A program made the translations under genes and the position numbers. The notes below the pieces were generated by a model, which was given only the letters and a program-made list of their open reading frames with translations, was not told the origin of the DNA and ran no database searches. DNA of 9,916 nt from assembly GCA_963169055.1 (NCBI GenBank), contig CAUJFU010000322.1, forward strand, positions 1 to 9,916, given 5' to 3'. Numbering within the stretch: position 1 is the stretch's first letter; the number at the start of each line of letters is the position of its first letter. Below are positions 6,674 to 9,916 of this stretch, in pieces. The stretch is from Myxococcota bacterium (GTDB taxonomy: Bacteria > Myxococcota_C > UBA6777).

Positions 6674-6728
6674 AGAAAATATTTTCATACAAAATAATAA
6701 ATATAAAAACATATCCAAGGAGACCGCT
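6674..6728 (+). other. AT-rich spacer between the two hsp20 genes
   Basis: A 55-nt spacer that is strikingly AT-rich compared with its surroundings. It contains the palindrome GAAAATATTTTC (6675-6686) and ends in the Shine-Dalgarno AAGGAG (6717-6722) of the second gene. That site is not obviously masked by complementary sequence, unlike the one of the first gene. It is probably unstructured to give efficient translation, or an RNase cleavage site (inference). Confidence 0.5.
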
Positions 6729-7097
6729 ATGTCCCAAACCACCAAAACCGCACAAGAAGCCACGGATGAGCGCTTCTACGCAACACCTTCGGTCGATATC
6801 TTCGAAAACAACGATGAGATCCTTGTGGTCGCTGAATTGCCCGGCGTATCCCCCGAAAAGCTGCGTATCGAATTCCACGATCAGCAGCTTACCATCGAAG
6901 GCGAACAATCACCGTTTGATCGCGAAAAAGCCCTTGGTTTGGAGTTTTTGCCCACACATTATCGCCGCGTTTTCCAAGTCCAACAACGCGTCGATGTCGA
7001 CAAGATCGCTGCAAAACTTGAACAGGGTGTCGCGACCATCCATCTCCCCAAAGCACCCGAAACCAAGGCCCGCACTATCGAGATCAAGCGAGCCTAA
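6729..7097 (+). CDS. Small heat-shock protein, Hsp20/alpha-crystallin family (second)
   Basis: 122 residues, short for the family because the N-terminal arm is only about 18 residues. The ATG at 6729 has AAGGAG 6 nt upstream. The alpha-crystallin domain spans about 19-110: PSVDIFENNDEILVVAELPG (20-39), LTIEGEQ (54-60), RVFQVQQRVDVDKI (80-93), and the GVL-type motif as QGVATIHLPKA (99-109), with A replacing the usual Leu. The C-terminal IEI (117-119) is a canonical IxI motif. The protein differs clearly from the first hsp20, so the pair is an old duplication or a two-class system, as in IbpA/IbpB-like partners that co-assemble (inference). It is probably co-transcribed with hsp20-1; a strong terminator follows. 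Confidence 0.95.
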   Translation: MSQTTKTAQEATDERFYATPSVDIFENNDEILVVAELPGVSPEKLRIEFHDQQLTIEGEQSPFDREKALGLEFLPTHYRRVFQVQQRVDVDKIAAKLEQGVATIHLPKAPETKARTIEIKRA

Positions 7098-7144
7098 CGA
7101 TCCCCAAATCAAGCGCGACCCAACCAACGGGCTTCGCTTGATCT
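7081..7144 (+). promoter_or_regulatory. Alternative hairpins between hsp20-2 and the protease
   Basis: AGATCAAGCGA (7081-7091, the last codons of hsp20-2) is perfectly complementary to TCGCTTGATCT (7134-7144), 11 bp. A second copy of the left arm, ATCAAGCG (7108-7115), can pair with CGCTTGAT (7135-7142), 8 bp. The two folds exclude each other. CGGGCTTC at 7128-7135 is repeated at 7173-7180, where it forms the left arm of the terminator. Together with that terminator this is an attenuator-like arrangement; regulation is inferred. Confidence 0.45.
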
Positions 7145-7172
7145 TCGCACACAGTCGGCTTATTCTTTTGCG

Positions 7173-7209
7173 CGGGCTTCACATCTTCTTTGTGTGGCCC
7201 GTTTTTTTT
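7173..7209 (+). terminator. Intrinsic terminator after the hsp20 pair
   Basis: Stem CGGGC (7173-7177) with GCCCG (7197-7201), a U-G pair and a mismatch, then CACA (7180-7183) with UGUG (7191-7194), a 7-nt loop, and directly a run of eight T (7202-7209). This is a textbook rho-independent terminator on the plus strand. It ends only 27 nt before the protease start codon, leaving no room for a promoter in between, so the protease must be transcribed by readthrough or from a promoter upstream of this hairpin. Confidence 0.85.
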
Positions 7210-7236
7210 GCTTTCTCCCAACACGGAGAGCCGTCC

Positions 7237-8370
7237 ATGCGAAAACAAGAACCCTCGGGTGGGTTGTGGAATCCACCCGCGTATCACCCCATCAAAAATT
7301 GGCTTGGTATGTTTGTGAGCGCAGCCGTCGCATCGACGTTGTGTTGGTTTGCGCTCGAATACTTCACCGCAAGCGCCAAACGCCCCAAAGATGCGACCTC
7401 TCAGCTTGAACCCGGTGAGCGCAATGTGATCCGCATCTTTAAGGCCGCTTCGCGTTCCGTCGTGTTTATCACCACCCTCCAAAGCCAACGTAATCCTTTC
7501 GATATTTTTGGTGATGGACCTCCCCGTCAAGGCACAGGCTCGGGGTTTGTGTGGGATCGCCGTGGCCACATCGTGACGAACTTTCACGTCATCCGAAATG
7601 CAACCGCCGTACGCATCCGTCTTCCCGATCGCAGCACATGGATCGCAAGAGTCGTCGGGCATGCACCCAACAGCGATATTGCTGTGCTTCGCATAAACGC
7701 CCCTGCAAGCAAGCTTTTCCCGATCTCCGTTGGGCGCTCAGATCACCTTCAAGTCGGCCAAAATGTCCTTGCCATCGGCAACCCCTTCGGTTTGGATCGC
7801 ACCCTCACTACGGGCGTCGTCAGCGCGCTCAATCGGCAGATCCGCTCATTAAGTGGGCGCCCTATCCTCGGCGTGATCCAGACCGATGCTGCGATCAACC
7901 CCGGAAACTCAGGTGGCCCATTGCTCGATAGCGCGGGCCGCTTGATCGGCATCAACACCGCCATCAAAAGCCCTTCTCGCGCAAGCGCAGGCATCGGCTT
8001 TGCCGTCCCCGTCGATACCGTCAACAAGATCGTTCCCCAGCTTATCCGTTATGGCCGCCTCCGCCATCCGCGTCTTGGTGTTGTCCCTTATCAAGATACC
8101 GAGATGATGCGCAGCCTCGGCAAGATCGGCGTCATGATCGGACAAGTCAAAGCCGATGGCCCTGCCGGTCGAGTCGGCATCCAAGGTATGCGCACCACCC
8201 AAGACGGCGATATCATCCTCGGCGATATCATCCTTGCCATCAACCAGATCCGCATCACCAGCGTTGAGTCTCTCATGACCGCGCTCGAAAACTTTAAGAT
8301 CGGCCAAACCATCACCCTCCGTATCGATCGGGGCGGACGCATCCTCCATTTCCGTGTCAAATTGTATTAG
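7237..8370 (+). CDS. HtrA/Deg-type serine protease, membrane-anchored, single PDZ domain
   Basis: 377 residues. It is a periplasmic quality-control protease of the S1C family that degrades or senses misfolded envelope proteins. The ATG at 7237 has GGAG (7225-7228) 8 nt upstream; the frame stays open further upstream but there overlaps hsp20-2. An N-terminal membrane helix (about 21-43) has no obvious cleavage site, so the protein is probably anchored as DegS is. The trypsin-like domain (about 65-275) shows the full triad: H117 in VTNFHVI, D147 in NSDIAVL, and S225 in NPGNSGGPL, with the oxyanion-loop motif AIGNPFGL (179-186). One PDZ domain lies at about 276-377 (RLGV, GPAGRVGIQ, GDIILAINQIRI). 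The length suits DegS or single-PDZ DegQ-like members. It follows the hsp20 pair, which fits a stress-protein cluster. Confidence 0.95.
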   Translation: MRKQEPSGGLWNPPAYHPIKNWLGMFVSAAVASTLCWFALEYFTASAKRPKDATSQLEPGERNVIRIFKAASRSVVFITTLQSQRNPFDIFGDGPPRQGTGSGFVWDRRGHIVTNFHVIRNATAVRIRLPDRSTWIARVVGHAPNSDIAVLRINAPASKLFPISVGRSDHLQVGQNVLAIGNPFGLDRTLTTGVVSALNRQIRSLSGRPILGVIQTDAAINPGNSGGPLLDSAGRLIGINTAIKSPSRASAGIGFAVPVDTVNKIVPQLIRYGRLRHPRLGVVPYQDTEMMRSLGKIGVMIGQVKADGPAGRVGIQGMRTTQDGDIILGDIILAINQIRITSVESLMTALENFKIGQTITLRIDRGGRILHFRVKLY

Positions 8371-8392
8371 CGCAGTGTTCTTTCAGGGGGCT

Positions 8393-8414
8393 TGAATTGG
8401 GGATGAATTGGGAT
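8393..8414 (+). repeat. Short tandem direct repeat after the protease gene
   Basis: TGAATTGGGGAT (8393-8404) is followed at once by TGAATTGGGAT (8404-8414), two near-identical units just downstream of the protease stop and just before repeat copy B. No terminator hairpin with a T-run is seen in this gap. The function is unknown and may be none. Confidence 0.5.
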
Positions 8415-8428
8415 AGGTGTCGCTTGTT

Positions 8429-8563
8429 GGGTTTGTTTCGTGGGGCTTTGCCCCACGCCCCACAAGGGACCGAAGGCCCCTTGACCCCGTTATTGGCGGG
8501 GCGAGTAGGTGTTTTTCAATCCAACGTCTGTGTCGCTTGAAGTGGCGCGAAAACGTCTTTTTC
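8429..8563 (+). repeat. Dispersed structured repeat, copy B
   Basis: Second copy of the element at 5804-5937, in the same orientation, between the protease and the SUMF1-fold gene. It keeps the hairpin GTGGGGC-TTT-GCCCCAC with a changed loop, the CAAGGG/CCCTTG stem with a 9-nt loop, TTGACCCCG, and the TGTCGCTTGAA...GGCGCGAA tail. Differences fall mainly in loops and in the stretch between the second stem and the tail, while both stems are intact. It ends about 8 nt before the AGGAG of the next gene, so the element forms most of that gene's upstream region. Confidence 0.85.
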
Positions 8564-8582
8564 GTAAGAGCAAGGAGCGGGC

Positions 8583-9641
8583 ATGCGCGGAGGATTGGCA
8601 GAGATCCGAGGGTGGTTGGTGAAGGGACAAAGCTACGAGGGATGGTTGGGGATATGTCGGGTTTTAGAGGGATTGGAGGCATCAGAGCGAGAGATGTGTG
8701 TGTTGTATGTGGCGCAACATACGAAGGGATGGGGAGAATCGTTGCGTAGGCCGTTGTATGGATGGTGGAAGAAGCATCGACGGGGCGAGATGACGGGGTT
8801 TGAAGGGCTGGTGGGGGATTGGACGAGATACGCATGGGAAGAAGGGCGTGTGGCAGGAGAGGCGCGGGAAGTGGCGTCGGTTGCAGGGATGCGGATGCGC
8901 TGGATTCCTGCGGGAACTTTTTGGATGGGGGCGGAAGATGACGATCACGAGGCTCGGGACGATGAAAGGCCGAGGCGCGATGTCACGTTGACGCGAGGGT
9001 TTTGGATGATGGAAACGCCTGTCACACAAGGCCAATACACGGCTGTGATGGGTGAGAATCCAGCTCATTGCAAAAGAGAGGGGTTGGACGCGCCTGTGGA
9101 GTGCGTGAGTTGGTATGATGTCGCAGCTTTTGCGAATAAGTTGTCTGCGTTAGAGGGAGTCTCCGAAAGCTTTGTGGGAAGTGGTCAAGAGATAGACGGC
9201 GTGGGCAACAAAGGAAGCGATTATGTGGGGAGCAAGGGCTGGCGATTACCGACAGAGGCGGAGTGGGAATACGCTTGTCGAGCAGGGACGACAACGCCAC
9301 GTTATGGGCATGTGGACGGGATCGCGTGGTATGACGAAGGGAACAGCCGTTATGGTACGCATTTTGTGAAACAGAAGCAAGCGAACGCTTGGGGGTTATA
9401 CGATACTTTGGGCAACGTGTGGGAGTGGTGCTACGATCTGCACGCAACGTATTTGCCGCAAATCACTATAAATCCGGTTGGAGCCGAAAACGGCACCGAG
9501 CGCGTGGCTCGGGGAGGGGGGTGGTTCGACGGTGTATCGTACCTGCGTGCGGCACGACGTTGTAATTACGTGCCGACGAACAACGGCAGCGATCTTGGTT
9601 TTCGTTTGGTGATATCCAGCAGGTACGAACTGCGTCCGTAG
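8583..9641 (+). CDS. SUMF1/formylglycine-generating-enzyme-fold protein, catalytic cysteines absent
   Basis: 352 residues. The ATG at 8583 has AGGAG (8573-8577) 5 nt upstream. Residues 1-100 are a tryptophan-rich region I do not recognise (GWL at 10-12 and 20-22, GWW at 60-62). No signal peptide is seen, so it is probably cytoplasmic. Residues about 101-345 are a SUMF1 domain: MRWIPAGTFWMG (105-116), TPVTQGQYTAVMG (145-157), PVECVSWYDVAAFANKLS (171-188), WRLPTEAEWEYACRAGT (220-236), GLYDTLGNVWEWCYD (271-285) and GFRLV (339-343). In true formylglycine-generating enzymes two catalytic cysteines follow the GGS motif; here those positions are D316 and L321, so sulfatase activation is unlikely. 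The fold is shared with C-type-lectin-like binding proteins, and the C-terminus resembles their variable regions. Codons ending in G or T (GGG, TTG, GTG) are much commoner than in the hsp20 and protease genes, hinting at separate ancestry. Confidence 0.88.
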   Translation: MRGGLAEIRGWLVKGQSYEGWLGICRVLEGLEASEREMCVLYVAQHTKGWGESLRRPLYGWWKKHRRGEMTGFEGLVGDWTRYAWEEGRVAGEAREVASVAGMRMRWIPAGTFWMGAEDDDHEARDDERPRRDVTLTRGFWMMETPVTQGQYTAVMGENPAHCKREGLDAPVECVSWYDVAAFANKLSALEGVSESFVGSGQEIDGVGNKGSDYVGSKGWRLPTEAEWEYACRAGTTTPRYGHVDGIAWYDEGNSRYGTHFVKQKQANAWGLYDTLGNVWEWCYDLHATYLPQITINPVGAENGTERVARGGGWFDGVSYLRAARRCNYVPTNNGSDLGFRLVISSRYELRP

Positions 9642-9682
9642 TTCCTGCGTTCTTGTGGCGAAACCTACCGAGAGGAGTCCCG

Positions 9683-9916
9683 ATGCAAGAAGCTTTGTCG
9701 TATCCCCTGCCTGTTGTGTTCGATATGGAAACGCAAGATCCCGACGATTACATCACGCTGCTGTTGTTGCTTGGACATCCCAAGGTGCGATTGAAAGCCG
9801 TCACGATCACGCCCGGGTCGGCCTATCAAGTCGGCCTTGTGCGGCGAACGCTCGCGGCTTTTGGTGTCGATATTCCCGTAGGGGCGGGAGATATTGAACA
9901 CCCCAAATCGTGCGTG
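9683..9916 (+). CDS. Nucleoside hydrolase family protein, N-terminal part (runs off right edge)
   Basis: Partial, 78 codons visible. The ATG at 9683 has AGAGGAG (9671-9677) 5 nt upstream. The family (inosine/uridine-preferring nucleoside hydrolases) cleaves the N-glycosidic bond of nucleosides, using a calcium ion held by an N-terminal aspartate cluster. That cluster is seen as FDMETQDPDDY (13-23), a variant of the more common DxDPGxDD pattern, followed by LLLLLGHPKVRLKAVTITPG (27-46) and IPVGAGD (63-69). Pattern and spacing fit a subgroup I recall with DMET-x-DPDD. The substrate cannot be deduced from the fragment. It lies 41 nt downstream of the SUMF1-fold gene on the same strand with no terminator between, so co-transcription is possible. 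Confidence 0.8.
   Translation, partial: MQEALSYPLPVVFDMETQDPDDYITLLLLLGHPKVRLKAVTITPGSAYQVGLVRRTLAAFGVDIPVGAGDIEHPKSCV

Noticed and set aside
6766-7236. Upstream extension of the protease frame into hsp20-2
   Set aside because: It overlaps the complete hsp20-2 gene and the terminator in another frame; the ATG at 7237 has a good ribosome binding site and starts a normal anchored HtrA protein.
5804-8563. The two repeats as ends of an insertion sequence or composite transposon
   Set aside because: No transposase lies between or beside them, and the genes between are chromosomal stress genes; the copies look like a non-coding interspersed repeat.

Overview
The window looks like chromosomal DNA from a moderately GC-rich Gram-negative bacterium, most plausibly a deltaproteobacterium in the old sense (Myxococcota or a relative). 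This rests on a type II secretin gene, a large outer-membrane beta-barrel protein that resembles myxobacterial families, a dapA-dapB-folK cluster, an hsp20 pair and a SUMF1-fold protein. The assignment is inferred from gene content, not from a marker gene. No tRNA, rRNA, CRISPR array, insertion sequence or phage gene was found.

Left half (1-5743), all on the minus strand. In the direction of transcription the order is: a promoter near 5715-5743; an outer-membrane beta-barrel protein (3801-5603); dapA (2805-3695) and dapB (1986-2792), two consecutive steps of lysine/diaminopimelate synthesis; folK (1465-1986) of folate synthesis; a small two-helix membrane protein with a six-cysteine loop (824-1465); a 415-nt gap; and the first 136 codons of gspD (1-408), which runs off the left edge. 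dapB, folK and the membrane-protein gene are joined by TGATG stop/start overlaps, so dapA to the membrane protein is very probably one operon.

Middle (5744-8370). A divergent intergenic region holds dispersed repeat copy A and two similar promoter-like elements (TTGACA-N16-TACAT) facing right. They lead into a proteostasis cluster on the plus strand: two small heat-shock proteins (6197-6673 and 6729-7097) and a membrane-anchored HtrA/Deg-type serine protease with one PDZ domain (7237-8370). The leader of the first hsp20 can fold so that its ribosome binding site is masked, as in an RNA thermometer. A strong intrinsic terminator lies between hsp20-2 and the protease, only 27 nt before the protease start codon, with alternative hairpins upstream, so protease expression may depend on regulated readthrough.

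Right part (8371-9916). Dispersed repeat copy B is followed by a gene of clearly different base usage that encodes a SUMF1/formylglycine-generating-enzyme-fold protein. It lacks both catalytic cysteines and has a C-terminal segment resembling variable regions of diversity-generating retroelement targets. The last gene, cut by the right edge, begins a nucleoside hydrolase family protein.

The most interesting signals are the hsp20 leader, the attenuator-like leader of the protease, the two-copy structured repeat and the possible hypervariable C-terminus of the SUMF1-fold protein. None of these is proven by the sequence alone.
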